From: Oscillospiraceae bacterium
Lineage (GTDB): Bacteria > Bacillota > Clostridia > Oscillospirales > Oscillospiraceae
Assembly (NCBI GenBank): GCA_015067615.1
Contig: SVMD01000006.1
Location: 58,715-122,714, forward strand
DNA length: 64,000 bases
Direction: 5' to 3'
Shown piece by piece: positions 31,880 to 40,759 of this stretch. Position numbers and translations under genes: made by a program. Position 1 is the first letter of the stretch; the number at the start of each line of letters is the position of its first letter. Under the pieces are notes generated by a model. The model was not told the DNA's origin. It searched no databases and was given only the letters and a program-made list of their open reading frames with translations.

Positions 31880-33964
31880 ATGACCGATATCATCAATGTG
31901 CCTGAGATCTTCGGCAGCGACGTGTTCAACGAAGCTACCATGAAGCAGTGCCTGGATCCGGAGGTTTACTGCGCCTGGAAGCACTGCATCACCACCGGCT
32001 CTCCCCTTCAGCTTGATACTGCCAACCACATCGCCGAGGCCATGAAGAACTGGGCCACCGCCAAGGGCGCCACCCACTACACCCACTGGTTCCAGCCCAT
32101 GACCGGCATCACCGCCGAGAAGCACGACTCCTTCATCACCCCCGCCGGTGACGGCAAGGTCATCATGGAATTCTCCGGCAAGGAACTGGTCCGGGGCGAG
32201 CCCGACGCCTCCTCCTTCCCCAACGGCGGTCTGCGTACCACCTTTGAAGCCCGGGGCTACACCGCCTGGGACCCCACCGCCTTTGCCTTTGTCAAGGACG
32301 GCAGTCTGTACATTCCCACCTGCTTCTTCTCCTACAACGGCGAATCCCTGGACCAGAAGACCCCTCTGCTCCGGTCCCTGGAGGAGGTCTCCCGGGAGGC
32401 TCTGCGGATCCTGCGGCTCTTCGGCGATCACAAAACCCAGCGGGTCATTTCCTCCGTGGGTGCTGAGCAGGAGTACTTCATCATCCCCCGGGCCATGTAC
32501 GCCCAGCGGGAGGACCTGCGGCTCACCGGCCGGACCCTCTTCGGTGCCAAGCCCCCCAAGGGCCAGGAGATGGACGACCACTATTTCGGCACCATCCGCA
32601 CCCGGATCTCCAGCTTTATGAAGGACCTGGACGAGCAGCTGTGGCGGCTGGGCATCCTCTCCAAGACCAAGCACAACGAGGCCGCCCCCTGCCAGCATGA
32701 GATGGCGCCCATCTACTCCGACGCCGTCAACGCCTGCGACGCCAACCAGCTGGTCATGTCCATCATGAAAAAGTGCGCCGCCAAGCACGATCTGGTGTGC
32801 CTGCTCCACGAAAAGCCCTTCGAGGGCGTCAACGGCTCCGGCAAGCACAATAACTGGAGCCTCAGCACAGACAGCGGCGAGAACCTGTTCAAGCCCGGCA
32901 AGACCCCTGCCCAGAACGCCCAGTTCCTGGTATTCCTGGCCGCGTTCATCAAGGGTGTGGACGAATATCAGGATTTCCTCCGCTGCACCGTGGCCTCCGC
33001 CGGCAATGACCACCGTTTGGGCGGCCATGAGGCCCCTCCCGCCATCGTATCCATCTTCCTGGGCGATGAGCTGAACGCCGTTGTCCGGTCCATCATCGAT
33101 GGCACCAATTATCAGGATCCCCAGAAGCGCGTCATGCGGGTGGGCGTGGACGTGATGCCCGCTATCCCCAAGGACACCACCGACCGCAACCGCACCTCTC
33201 CCCTGGCCTTCACCGGCAACAAGTTTGAGTTCCGTATGGTGGGCTCTTCCCAGAGCGTTTCCAGCTCCAATATCGCCCTGAATACCATCATGGCCGAGGA
33301 GCTGCGGCAGTTTGCGGACATTCTGGAAGCCGCCGAGGACTTCGACAAGGCGCTGCACGATCTGGTCTGCCAGGCCTTCACCGACCATCAGCGGATCATC
33401 TTTGACGGTAACGGCTACAGCGAGGACTGGAAGCTTGAGGCAAAGCGCCGGGGCCTGAGCAACTACCCCTCCACCGCCGAGTGCATGCCCTCCTACATCT
33501 CCCGGAAGAACATCGACCTGGTCACCAGCCACGGCATCTTCTCGGAGACCGAGTTCCTGGCCCGTCACGCCATCAAGCTGGAGACCTACAACAAGACCAT
33601 GAACATCGAGGCTCTGACCATGGTGGATATGGCCCTGCACCAGATTCTCCCTGCCGCCCTGCGCTACAGCCGGGACCTGTGCGACGGGCTCAAGTCCAAG
33701 AAGGAGCTGGGCCTCTCCTGCCGGGCGGAATCCGCCCTGCTGCACCGGCTCAGCGACAACTGCGACCGGCTCTATGAGAGCATCACCGCCCTCCAGGAGG
33801 TCCTTTCCCATGTTCCCGGTGAAACCGCCGCCGCTTCCGAATACTACCGCAACACGGTGGTTCCGGTTATGGAAGCCATGCGACGCCATGCCGATGCCCT
33901 GGAAGCCATCACCGACAAGTCCTACTGGCCCTACCCCACCTACTCCGATATCCTGTTCTATTAA
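31880..33964 (+). CDS. glnN: Glutamine synthetase, type III
   Basis: Makes glutamine from glutamate, ammonia and ATP. The 694-residue length and the N-terminal block (IFGSDVFNEATMKQCL) mark the large GSIII class rather than the roughly 450-aa GSI. Catalytic blocks include HYTHWFQPMTGITAEKHDSF, VISSVGAEQEYFII, KHNEAAPCQHEMAPIY, GVNGSGKHNNWS and GGHEAPPAIVSIFLG, plus a long helical C-terminus. An AAAGGAT ribosome site lies 11 bases upstream. It is monocistronic, with its own promoter and a strong terminator. No GlnR site is evident. Confidence 0.96.
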   Translation: MTDIINVPEIFGSDVFNEATMKQCLDPEVYCAWKHCITTGSPLQLDTANHIAEAMKNWATAKGATHYTHWFQPMTGITAEKHDSFITPAGDGKVIMEFSGKELVRGEPDASSFPNGGLRTTFEARGYTAWDPTAFAFVKDGSLYIPTCFFSYNGESLDQKTPLLRSLEEVSREALRILRLFGDHKTQRVISSVGAEQEYFIIPRAMYAQREDLRLTGRTLFGAKPPKGQEMDDHYFGTIRTRISSFMKDLDEQLWRLGILSKTKHNEAAPCQHEMAPIYSDAVNACDANQLVMSIMKKCAAKHDLVCLLHEKPFEGVNGSGKHNNWSLSTDSGENLFKPGKTPAQNAQFLVFLAAFIKGVDEYQDFLRCTVASAGNDHRLGGHEAPPAIVSIFLGDELNAVVRSIIDGTNYQDPQKRVMRVGVDVMPAIPKDTTDRNRTSPLAFTGNKFEFRMVGSSQSVSSSNIALNTIMAEELRQFADILEAAEDFDKALHDLVCQAFTDHQRIIFDGNGYSEDWKLEAKRRGLSNYPSTAECMPSYISRKNIDLVTSHGIFSETEFLARHAIKLETYNKTMNIEALTMVDMALHQILPAALRYSRDLCDGLKSKKELGLSCRAESALLHRLSDNCDRLYESITALQEVLSHVPGETAAASEYYRNTVVPVMEAMRRHADALEAITDKSYWPYPTYSDILFY

Positions 33965-33973
33965 GTATAGCAA

Positions 33974-34006
33974 GGCCCTCCGGGAAATCCCGGAGGGCCA
34001 TTTTTG
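33974..34006 (+). terminator. Intrinsic terminator of glnN
   Basis: An 11-bp stem GGCCCTCCGGG (33974-33984) pairs with 33989-33999 around a 4-nt loop and is followed by ATTTTTG. Confidence 0.9.
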
Positions 34007-34081
34007 TTAATATGCATAACTGTCAGACAAATTGGAATTAATCTCTGTGTATCTTCATCTCAAAAATTTGGTGGATGTTCA

Positions 34082-34462
34082 TTTCTTGTGTCCGCACAAG
34101 AAACGAACCAAAGAAAGCGGCTGGGGGAGGCGCTGACCGCAAAGCCTTTCGTTACCGCATTGCGAATCCAACATTTATGGCCCGACTTTGAGCCGCCCTC
34201 CCCCAGACCCCCACCCGGCCCCCGTCGACGGCCTGGTGCCAGTCTTTTTTACCGGGACTGCCTGCGTCTGTTTTTCCAGCGGCTGTCCGTCTTAAAAATC
34301 GACTACTGCCAGTCTTGCGACCAGTGCCGGAAGGGGTACATAGGGGAGGGCGGCTCGAAGCCGGGGAAATATGCTAATCGACAAAAGCAGCTTCGATAGG
34401 CTTCGCGGTCAGCGCCTCCCCTATGCCATCTTCTTTGGTTACTTTCTTGCATGGCTGCAAGA
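34082..34462. repeat. Long imperfect palindromic element (MITE-like or structured RNA), no gene
   Basis: The gene-free gap from 34007 to 34536 is mostly this element. Its outer arms (34082-34151 and 34393-34462) are inverted copies sharing GAAACGAACCAAAGAAAG-like and GGGGAGGCGCTGACCGC blocks. Each tip carries its own hairpin (TTTCTTGTG/CACAAGAAA on the left, TTTCTTGCA/TGCAAGAAA on the right). Inner arms match again: GAGCCGCCCTCCCC at 34191-34204 is exactly complementary to 34343-34356. The centre has T-runs and a CCGTCGACGG palindrome. Open frames inside it are spurious. No transposase is present, and no target-site duplication was securely found. Confidence 0.72.
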
Positions 34463-34536
34463 AAGTGACACTGGTGGGTTCGCCAAATTCAATGTAGCTT
34501 ATTTCAACCGCAAATGGAAACCAACCAAATGCAGAA

Positions 34537-34565
34537 AACGCCCTCCGGGAATTCCGGAGGGCGTT
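34537..34565 (-). terminator. Intrinsic terminator of the Na/Pi cotransporter gene
   Basis: A 12-bp stem AACGCCCTCCGG (34537-34548) pairs with 34554-34565 around a 5-nt loop, nine bases after the stop. TTTTC follows on the minus strand. Confidence 0.85.
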
Positions 34566-34573
34566 GAATCGAT

Positions 34574-36376
34574 TTACTGGATATTCTTCAGGGGGGTGAT
34601 ATACTGCTCACGGCGCTTGGCCCGGGCAGAGTTGAACTCCTGGTCGTTGCCGGCATGGATCTCACGCAGGTAATCATAGTGATTCTGCAGGATCTCCTCG
34701 TTGTTTCGTGCCAGCATCATGACAGCGATGGAGGAGCACTGGTCAGAGGCACGCTCCAGATGCACCAGGGTCTCCATGAACACCAGGCCGGATTCCACGG
34801 AGCAGGCGCCTGCCTTCAGGCGCTTGGTGTGGCGGTCCCGGAGGATCATGATCATGTCGTCGATGGTCTCCTCCAGGGGCTCGATGGTCTTGGCAGCCTC
34901 GTTGTCGTCCCGACCCATGGCATCCACGGTGATATCCAGGATCTCATTGACGGCGGTGCAGACCAGCTCCAGCTCCCGCTTAGCGACGTCAGAGAAGCCG
35001 GTGCCGGCGGTCTGCATCCGCTGGGCCAGCTCCACGATATCCGTGGCGTAGTCGCCAATGCGTTCGAAATTGGGCACGGTCTGCAGCAGCATGTCCACCT
35101 GACGGTCATCCCACTCGGTCTCCACAGCCTTACTCAGGCCGATGAGGAACCGGTCGGTGGAATCGCTGAACTGGTCCAGGCAATCCTCATCCTCGTCGAT
35201 CTGCTTCACAACAGCATCATCCAGCTTTTCCAGCATCTGGGTAGCCTTGGCAAAATTCTCCTTGGCCAGGGCGCCCATAGCGGCCACAGCCTTGGTGGCC
35301 TCTGCAACGGCGATGGCAGGAGAGATATACAGATGCTCGTCCAGGGTCAGCAGCTCAGGATGACGGGCAGGCTTCTGCTTCTCGTCCTTCACAATGATCA
35401 TGGACAGCTTCACAAGCAGGTTGGTAAAGGGCACCAGCACGATGGCAGTAACCAGATTGAAGACGGTCTGGAACACGGCGATGCCGGTATCGTCCACACC
35501 GGCGATCCAGAATTCCACGCCAAAGACAGCGGCCTTCTGCATGATGCTCATGACGATCATGAACAGCACCGTACCGATGGTATTGAACACGATATGCACC
35601 ACTCCGGTACGCTTGGCATCCTTGGAGGAGCCGATGGAGCAGACCATAGCGGTGGTAACGCAGGTACCCAGGTTGATACCCATGATGATGGGGTAGGCCA
35701 TGGCAAAGGTGATGCCGGAGCCTTCAATGGCGGCAACAGTCTGCAGCATACCCACGGTAGCGGAGGAGCTCTGGACAATGACGGTGAGCACCAGACCAAA
35801 GAGGATACCGAACCAGGGGTTGTTCATCAGATCCAGGAAGGTGATGAAGGCGTCGGTGCCGATCAGGGGCTTGACGCCGTCGGTCATCAGGCTCAGACCC
35901 ACGAACAGGACGCCAAAGCCGATGGCAATGTCGCCGATGGGCTTCAGCTTCTGCTTCTTGATGAACATCAGCAGGATGATACCGATGACCAGGGCAATGG
36001 GAGCCAGGGTATCGGTGTCAAAGAGCCACAGCAGCCAGCTGCCGTCGGCCTCGATGGAGCCCAGCTGGATGATCCAGGCGGTGATGGTGGTGCCGATATT
36101 GGCACCCATAACGATGGACACAGCCTGCTTCAGATTCAGCACACCGGCACCGATCAGGGCCACAGTCAGCACGATGGTGGCCGTGGAGCTCTGGATCACG
36201 GCGGTGACCAGTGCGCCGGTGACGACACCCATGACCACATTGCCGGTGACTTTTTCCAGAACCCGTTTCAGAGTTGCGCCGGAGCTGTTTTTCAGGCCGT
36301 CGCCCATGAGCTCAATACCGTAGAGGAACATGGCCAGGCCGCCGAGCAGCTGAATGATGGCGGATAAAATCTCCAT
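34574..36376 (-). CDS. Na/Pi cotransporter family protein with C-terminal PhoU-like domain
   Basis: A 600-residue protein for sodium-coupled phosphate uptake or export at the membrane. Residues about 1-330 hold eight or more membrane segments with the two inverted family repeats: GALVTAVIQSSTATIVLTVALIG and LVLTVIVQSSSATVGMLQTVA (QSS motifs). GANIGTTITAWI and GINLGTCVTTAMV are also typical of NptA/YjbB-type carriers. Residues about 370-590 form helical PhoU-like repeats (VETEWDDRQVDMLLQTVPNFERIGDYATDIVELAQRM in pieces). The ATG follows AGGAG by six bases. It has its own terminator; phosphate regulation is not visible in the sequence. Confidence 0.93.
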   Translation of the reverse strand: MEILSAIIQLLGGLAMFLYGIELMGDGLKNSSGATLKRVLEKVTGNVVMGVVTGALVTAVIQSSTATIVLTVALIGAGVLNLKQAVSIVMGANIGTTITAWIIQLGSIEADGSWLLWLFDTDTLAPIALVIGIILLMFIKKQKLKPIGDIAIGFGVLFVGLSLMTDGVKPLIGTDAFITFLDLMNNPWFGILFGLVLTVIVQSSSATVGMLQTVAAIEGSGITFAMAYPIIMGINLGTCVTTAMVCSIGSSKDAKRTGVVHIVFNTIGTVLFMIVMSIMQKAAVFGVEFWIAGVDDTGIAVFQTVFNLVTAIVLVPFTNLLVKLSMIIVKDEKQKPARHPELLTLDEHLYISPAIAVAEATKAVAAMGALAKENFAKATQMLEKLDDAVVKQIDEDEDCLDQFSDSTDRFLIGLSKAVETEWDDRQVDMLLQTVPNFERIGDYATDIVELAQRMQTAGTGFSDVAKRELELVCTAVNEILDITVDAMGRDDNEAAKTIEPLEETIDDMIMILRDRHTKRLKAGACSVESGLVFMETLVHLERASDQCSSIAVMMLARNNEEILQNHYDYLREIHAGNDQEFNSARAKRREQYITPLKNIQ

Positions 36377-36531
36377 AGTTTACTCCTATAATAATTCTAA
36401 CGTATCTTTCATCTTCATACACCCATACCGGGCGATGATATTATTATAAGGAATTTCCATCAAGTTGTACATTGACAAAAGCGGAGGAAATTTTACATTC
36501 CTTTTTCATAAATTTAGTCAAAGTTTTACAT

Positions 36532-36969
36532 TTACTTTCCTGTGGAACCAAAACCGCCCTCTCCCCTGGCAGTTTTCTCCAGGGATTCGGCTATCTCATA
36601 GGCCGGGGTCAGCACGGGGGTAATGACCATCTGGGCGATCCGCTCGCCGTGAACCACGGTTCTTTCCTCGGTTCCGTGGTTGTGCAGCGCCACGATGATT
36701 TCGCCCCGGTAGTCACTGTCGATGACGCCCACCTTGTTGGCCGGAGCCAGGCCCCGCTTGCAGGCCATGCCGCTACGGGCGTAGATCAGCCCCGCACAGC
36801 CCCTGGGCACCGCCATAGCAAAACCCGTGGGGATGAAGGAAGTCTGGCCGGGCAGGATAGTTACGTCCTCTTCCAGACAGGCATACAGGTCCGCTCCGGC
36901 GGCCTCGACGGAGCCGTAGGTTGGAAGCTTTGCTCCCTCTCTCAGGATTTTTACAGGAATATTTTCCAT
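36532..36969 (-). CDS. dut: dUTP diphosphatase
   Basis: Hydrolyses dUTP to dUMP, keeping uracil out of DNA and supplying thymidylate precursors. The 145-residue trimeric-type enzyme has all five motifs: AAGADLYA (1), ARSGMA (2), VGVIDSDYRGEI (3), GERIAQMVI (4) and the C-terminal GEGGFGSTGK (5). The ATG overlaps the nrdG stop (TAATG) on the same strand. It is the last gene of a PAP2-nrdG-dut operon, pairing dUTP removal with deoxynucleotide synthesis. Confidence 0.96.
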   Translation of the reverse strand: MENIPVKILREGAKLPTYGSVEAAGADLYACLEEDVTILPGQTSFIPTGFAMAVPRGCAGLIYARSGMACKRGLAPANKVGVIDSDYRGEIIVALHNHGTEERTVVHGERIAQMVITPVLTPAYEIAESLEKTARGEGGFGSTGK

Positions 36970-37508
36970 TATTTCAGTCCCTTTCTCTCTCCCTGCCAGT
37001 CCTGCCAGAGGACGGTTTCGCCCTTGGCAAGGGATGCAGGTACATCAATGAGCCGCTGATTCTCGGAGCCCCGGAACCGCAGGCTTAAATTTTTCTTTGC
37101 TTCGATGAACGGGCCGTCCACCAGCACGTCCAGATAGCTGAGGTATTCGGCAGTATCTCCCAGACGCCCGGACAGGATATCCTTTTCAAACAGATAGCCG
37201 GAAAAGGCCCAGATGCTCTTGTTGGGATAGTTTTTCTTCACCTGCCGCAGCAGCTCCACCACCGCCCCCTGGTTCTGAGGCTCAAAGGGCTCGCCGCCCA
37301 GCAGAGTCAGGCCCTGGATGTAATCGGGCTTCAGAAGCTTCAGAATATAGTCGATGGTCTCCTGGGTAAAGGGTTCGCCATAAGCAAAATCCCAAGCGAC
37401 CTCGTTAAAGCAGCCGGGGCACCGGTGGGTGCAGCCGGAGACGAAGAGGCTCACCCGGACGCCGGGGCCGTTGGCAATGTCGCAGTTTTTGATGGTGGCG
37501 TAATTCAC
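36969..37508 (-). CDS. nrdG: Anaerobic ribonucleotide reductase activating protein (radical SAM)
   Basis: A radical-SAM activase that installs the glycyl radical on NrdD. The 179-residue protein has the cluster motif in SGCTHRCPGCFN (CxxxCxxC), then LTLLGGEPFEPQN (the GGE SAM-binding motif) and DVLVDGPFIEAKK, all NrdG-like. The ATG overlaps the PAP2 gene stop (ATGA). nrdD, its substrate, is not in this window, so the two genes are unlinked here. That is less common than nrdD-nrdG pairs. The gene fits a strict or facultative anaerobe. Confidence 0.94.
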   Translation of the reverse strand: MNYATIKNCDIANGPGVRVSLFVSGCTHRCPGCFNEVAWDFAYGEPFTQETIDYILKLLKPDYIQGLTLLGGEPFEPQNQGAVVELLRQVKKNYPNKSIWAFSGYLFEKDILSGRLGDTAEYLSYLDVLVDGPFIEAKKNLSLRFRGSENQRLIDVPASLAKGETVLWQDWQGERKGLK

Positions 37509-38425
37509 TGTGCTACCTCCCTTTTTCTGCCCAGTTTTGCAAAGAACCGGAAGCTCAGGGGCCAGATCAGGCCTGCGGTGACCACAATCAGGAAGTACCG
37601 CACCGCCCGGGCAGGCAGCGGGTCACCCAGCAGCACTTCCAGAGGCGCGCGCAGCCCCTCCTTCACGGCCAGAACCAGACCAAATCCCAGCACAGCTTTC
37701 AGAAGCTGTGCCCACCAAACCGCCTCTGTGGAGAAATTCACATATTTTCTCTCCCCGGCATAGACAATGGCAACACCAGTCATGCAGCCGATCATAGTGT
37801 AGGCATTTTTCAGTCCCGATTCCAGATTGTGCTCATCCGTATCCCCCGGGAAGGGATACAATTCCACAAAGACCAGCAGACCAATGGCCGCGGCGATCAT
37901 CAGGGCAATCAGCGCCTTCATGCCGCTGTGACTCTTCACACACTTTCGCAACGCCAGAATCAGCACCAACGAGGTCAGGGCTCCCACGATCACATCCTGG
38001 GGCGTGTGGACGCCGATATACATCCTGGAGAAGCCCACCAGTGCCGCCAGAATGACGCACAGCCATACCGTCCCTCTATGCTTCGCTCTGGCAGCGATGG
38101 AGCCGAAGGTGCCCACGGCAGAGGTGGTATGGCCGCTGGGGAAGGAATAGCCTGTGGCCGCCTCCCGGGCAGCTTCCAGAATGGTAAAGTTTTCGTCCAG
38201 AACCCAGGGTCTCGGGATCCGGAACCAGAGCTTCATAAACTGGTTTGCCATGGTTCCCAGGAAGCCCACGCTCATCAGCAGATAGCCCCTCTTTTTGTCC
38301 ACACACCAGAACACGATCAGCGCCAGCACCAAAAAGGCCGTTTCCTCACCCAACCGGGTGATGGTGAGCATAAACTCATTGAGCCCCGGCATCCGGATCT
38401 TTTCCAGCATATACAGAAATTCCAT
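37505..38425 (-). CDS. PAP2 family membrane phosphatase
   Basis: A 306-residue integral membrane phosphatase with about eight membrane segments. The three catalytic motifs are in order: KLWFRIPRP (KxxxxxxRP), GYSFPSGHTTSA (PSGH) and SRMYIGVHTPQDV (SRxxxxxHxxxD). These act on lipid pyrophosphates or phosphatidic-type lipids, for example undecaprenyl pyrophosphate. After the PAP2 core there are about 110 further residues with three or four more membrane segments, longer than minimal members. The ribosome site GGGAGGG is strong, and an extended -10 (TGCTATACT) lies about 30 bp upstream. It is the first gene of the nrdG-dut operon. Confidence 0.9.
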   Translation of the reverse strand: MEFLYMLEKIRMPGLNEFMLTITRLGEETAFLVLALIVFWCVDKKRGYLLMSVGFLGTMANQFMKLWFRIPRPWVLDENFTILEAAREAATGYSFPSGHTTSAVGTFGSIAARAKHRGTVWLCVILAALVGFSRMYIGVHTPQDVIVGALTSLVLILALRKCVKSHSGMKALIALMIAAAIGLLVFVELYPFPGDTDEHNLESGLKNAYTMIGCMTGVAIVYAGERKYVNFSTEAVWWAQLLKAVLGFGLVLAVKEGLRAPLEVLLGDPLPARAVRYFLIVVTAGLIWPLSFRFFAKLGRKREVAQ

Positions 38426-38484
38426 AGTATCCCTCCCGATTCCTTATCTTTTTCAGTATAGCATAGGCAAAGAGGATTTTCTAC

Positions 38485-38517
38485 AAGAAAAAACAGGGCT
38501 GCAATATCGCAGCCCTG
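38485..38517 (-). terminator. Intrinsic terminator of the AI-2E permease gene
   Basis: A 9-bp GC-rich stem CAGGGCTGC/GCAGCCCTG (38494-38502 with 38509-38517) has a 6-nt loop and is followed on the minus strand by TTTTTTCT. It begins nine bases after the stop. Confidence 0.88.
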
Positions 38518-38525
38518 CTGTTTGT

Positions 38526-39770
38526 TTACTTTTTCTCCCGCTTGACTTCCTTGGATATATCCGCAGGCCGGGGAATCGGTTTTTCTTCCCCATAGGTGTG
38601 GGTATATTCGTCCCATACCTCCATGCAGTCGTTCTTGTGGAGGCCCCGGAATACCATACGCTTGATCAGGTCGTAGATCACCGCCACCAGAGGAACGGCG
38701 ATGACCATGCCTACCAGGCCCCAGAGTCCGCCGAAGAAGATGATACCGAACAGGACCCAGAAGCTGGACAGACCCGTTCTGTCACCCAGAATCTTGGGAC
38801 CGATAATATTGCCGTCCAGCTGCTGCAGTGCAAAGACAAAGGCGATGAACCACAGGCCCTTGATGGGGTTTTCCAGCATAATCAAAATGGTGGCCGGAAC
38901 CGCGCCGATGAAGGGACCGAAGAAGGGAATCACATTGGTGATACCCACAATGGCAGAAACCAGAAGCGGGTTGGGGAATTTGAAGATCAGGCAGCCAAAA
39001 TAGCACAGCAGTCCAATGATGCCGGAGTCCATGAGCTTGCCGTCGATGAAACCGCCGAACATCTTGTCGATGAAGGCAATCTCGTCCAGGATCAGCTGGG
39101 CCCACTTGGGCTTGAAGGTGCTTCGGATCAGCATAACAGCCTGCTTGCTGAATTTTTTCCGGCTGGTCAGCAGATATACCGCCACGATCAAACCGATCAG
39201 GAAGTCCAGCAGGAACTGCAGCACCCGCAGCACGCTCTGTCCCACGCCGCTGACGATGTTGGTAATGGAGGGCACCAGGGTCTCATTGACCCATTTGTCG
39301 ATGGTGCTGTACAGAGAATCGTAGGCGGTTTCCAGATAAACAAGGATCTCATCATGCTCACCGAAGGTCTCATAACCCCAGTCAATGAGGCCGTTGAACC
39401 GGTCGGGCAGCGTCAGCCAGATATTCTGAATGCTGGTGAAGAGCTCCGGCAGGATCATGATGATCAGGAGGTAGATCACCAGAAGTCCTGTGATCATGCT
39501 GAAGGTCACCGCAAGGGGGTTCGCCAGCTTCTGCATTTTCACCGGCAGCAGATCCTTCAGTGTCTGATCATACCAGTTGCACAGGGGCCGCAGAAGATAG
39601 GCAATGATGCCGCCGTAGATAAACGGCGCCAGAATATCCACTACTTTGTCCACCGCTTCCCCCAAGCCCTGGAACCGATACAGTGCAAAGAAAAACAGGA
39701 TACTGAGGCTGATGGCGCCGAAGCCCGAGAGCATATAGTACAAATACCGGGTTCTGGGTGTTCTGTTCAA
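38526..39770 (-). CDS. AI-2E family transporter (PerM/YdiK-like)
   Basis: A 414-residue polytopic protein with about eight membrane segments. Typical pieces are ILAPFIYGGIIAYLLRPL near the N-terminus, the long amphipathic middle, FLIGLIVAVYLLTSRKKF, then GKLMDSGIIGLLCY and the signature VIPFFGPFIGAVPA. LDGNIIGPKILGD and GLWGLVGMVIAVPLVAV follow. The family was first linked to autoinducer-2 export but also includes Na/H antiporters and peptidoglycan-linked permeases, so the substrate is open. The likely start is TTG at 39770, eight bases after GGAGGG. The nearby ATG is out of frame, and the upstream in-frame ATGs lack ribosome sites. Confidence 0.87.
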   Translation of the reverse strand: MNRTPRTRYLYYMLSGFGAISLSILFFFALYRFQGLGEAVDKVVDILAPFIYGGIIAYLLRPLCNWYDQTLKDLLPVKMQKLANPLAVTFSMITGLLVIYLLIIMILPELFTSIQNIWLTLPDRFNGLIDWGYETFGEHDEILVYLETAYDSLYSTIDKWVNETLVPSITNIVSGVGQSVLRVLQFLLDFLIGLIVAVYLLTSRKKFSKQAVMLIRSTFKPKWAQLILDEIAFIDKMFGGFIDGKLMDSGIIGLLCYFGCLIFKFPNPLLVSAIVGITNVIPFFGPFIGAVPATILIMLENPIKGLWFIAFVFALQQLDGNIIGPKILGDRTGLSSFWVLFGIIFFGGLWGLVGMVIAVPLVAVIYDLIKRMVFRGLHKNDCMEVWDEYTHTYGEEKPIPRPADISKEVKREKK

Positions 39771-39898
39771 GAAACATCCCTCCTCGTTTACACATTCTTC
39801 CGGAATTATATCACAGATTCGGATTTTTGAATATAAATAAAGTGTGAATAATGAAATAATGCAAGGACTTAACCAAATCTTAACCTTGCCGCTGCCTA

Positions 39899-39927
39899 TT
39901 GCCATTTCCCGGAAGATTGGATATAAT
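39899..39927 (+). promoter_or_regulatory. sigma-A promoter of the TIGR04255-yugP group
   Basis: -35 TTGCCA (39899-39904), a 17-bp spacer, and a perfect -10 TATAAT (39922-39927), 40 bp ahead of the first gene. Confidence 0.78.
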
Positions 39928-39967
39928 GGAGGAAACACGATATACTACTTAGAAATGAGGCATGCAT

Positions 39968-40747
39968 ATGTTTTCCCACGAAAGCCGCTGTATTTACCGG
40001 AAACCGCAGCTGATCGAAGTGATCTGCCAGCTGCGCTTCCCGGAGATTCTCACCATCGGCACCACGGTGCCGGACAAATTCCAGGAGGCCATCCGGGCGG
40101 AGTTCCCCCGGTACTCCAAGCTCCAGGAGATGCCCACCCCCAAGCTGGCAGGCACCCCAGGTAATATGACGCTCCAAAAGCAGGAGCCCACCATCAACCA
40201 TCAGTTCGTCTCTGCCGACGGCACCTGGCGGGTGAATCTGACCAGCAAATTCATCTCCCTGGCCTGCAACAAATACACCTGCTGGGAGGACTTCGCCGGA
40301 AAGCTGGACAAGCCCCTGGCGGCCTTTATCCAGCTCTACAAGCCCGCCTACTTTGAGCGGGTGGGCCTGCGGTATGTAAACTTCATCTCCCGCAATGCTC
40401 TGGAGCTTTCCGGCGTTCCCTTCCGGGAGCTGATCGAGCCCTGCTGGCTGGGCCCCCTGAGTGAGGAAGCCGTTCAGGAAACCGGCTGCTCCCGGTGCAG
40501 CCTGGATGTGGAGATGAGTATTCGGGGCGGCTGCCGGGTAAAGATCCACGCCGGTCCCGGCATGGTCAAGCGGGCCGGTCAGCAGGACAAGGAAGTCAAG
40601 TTTATTTTCGATCAGGACCTGTACATGCCCGGCCAGGTGCCTGTGAAGATGTCCGCTGGCGCCCTGCAAACCTTGCACAGCCAAGCCTTTTCCATCTTCC
40701 GGGGAGCCATCACAGATAAGCTCCATGATGCCCTTGATCCCAAGTAA
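39968..40747 (+). CDS. TIGR04255 family protein
   Basis: A 259-residue soluble protein of the TIGR04255 family, whose role is not known. Family features seen are the start RKPQLIEVICQLRFPEIL, the central WRVNLTSKFISLACNKYTCWEDF and ERVGLRYVNFISR, and a C-terminal segment FIFDQDLYM ... LHSQAFSIFRGAITDKLHDAL. No signal peptide or membrane segment. The ATG at 39968 is seven bases from GAGG; an ATG two codons earlier is too close. It opens a run of five closely spaced plus-strand genes. In other genomes such proteins turn up near phage or defence genes, but nothing like that is seen here. Confidence 0.8.
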   Translation: MFSHESRCIYRKPQLIEVICQLRFPEILTIGTTVPDKFQEAIRAEFPRYSKLQEMPTPKLAGTPGNMTLQKQEPTINHQFVSADGTWRVNLTSKFISLACNKYTCWEDFAGKLDKPLAAFIQLYKPAYFERVGLRYVNFISRNALELSGVPFRELIEPCWLGPLSEEAVQETGCSRCSLDVEMSIRGGCRVKIHAGPGMVKRAGQQDKEVKFIFDQDLYMPGQVPVKMSAGALQTLHSQAFSIFRGAITDKLHDALDPK

Positions 40748-40759
40748 GGAGGTTACCCT

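Noticed and set aside
34004..34673. Two short plus-strand open frames across the palindromic element
   Set aside because: They cross inverted repeats and a terminator, lack ribosome sites, and encode Arg/Pro-rich or repeat-derived sequence.
27947..36367. Long antisense open frames opposite the GH2, aminotransferase, glutamine synthetase and Na/Pi genes
   Set aside because: All are shadows of genes with clear motifs; their translations look like reverse-complement codon bias, not proteins.
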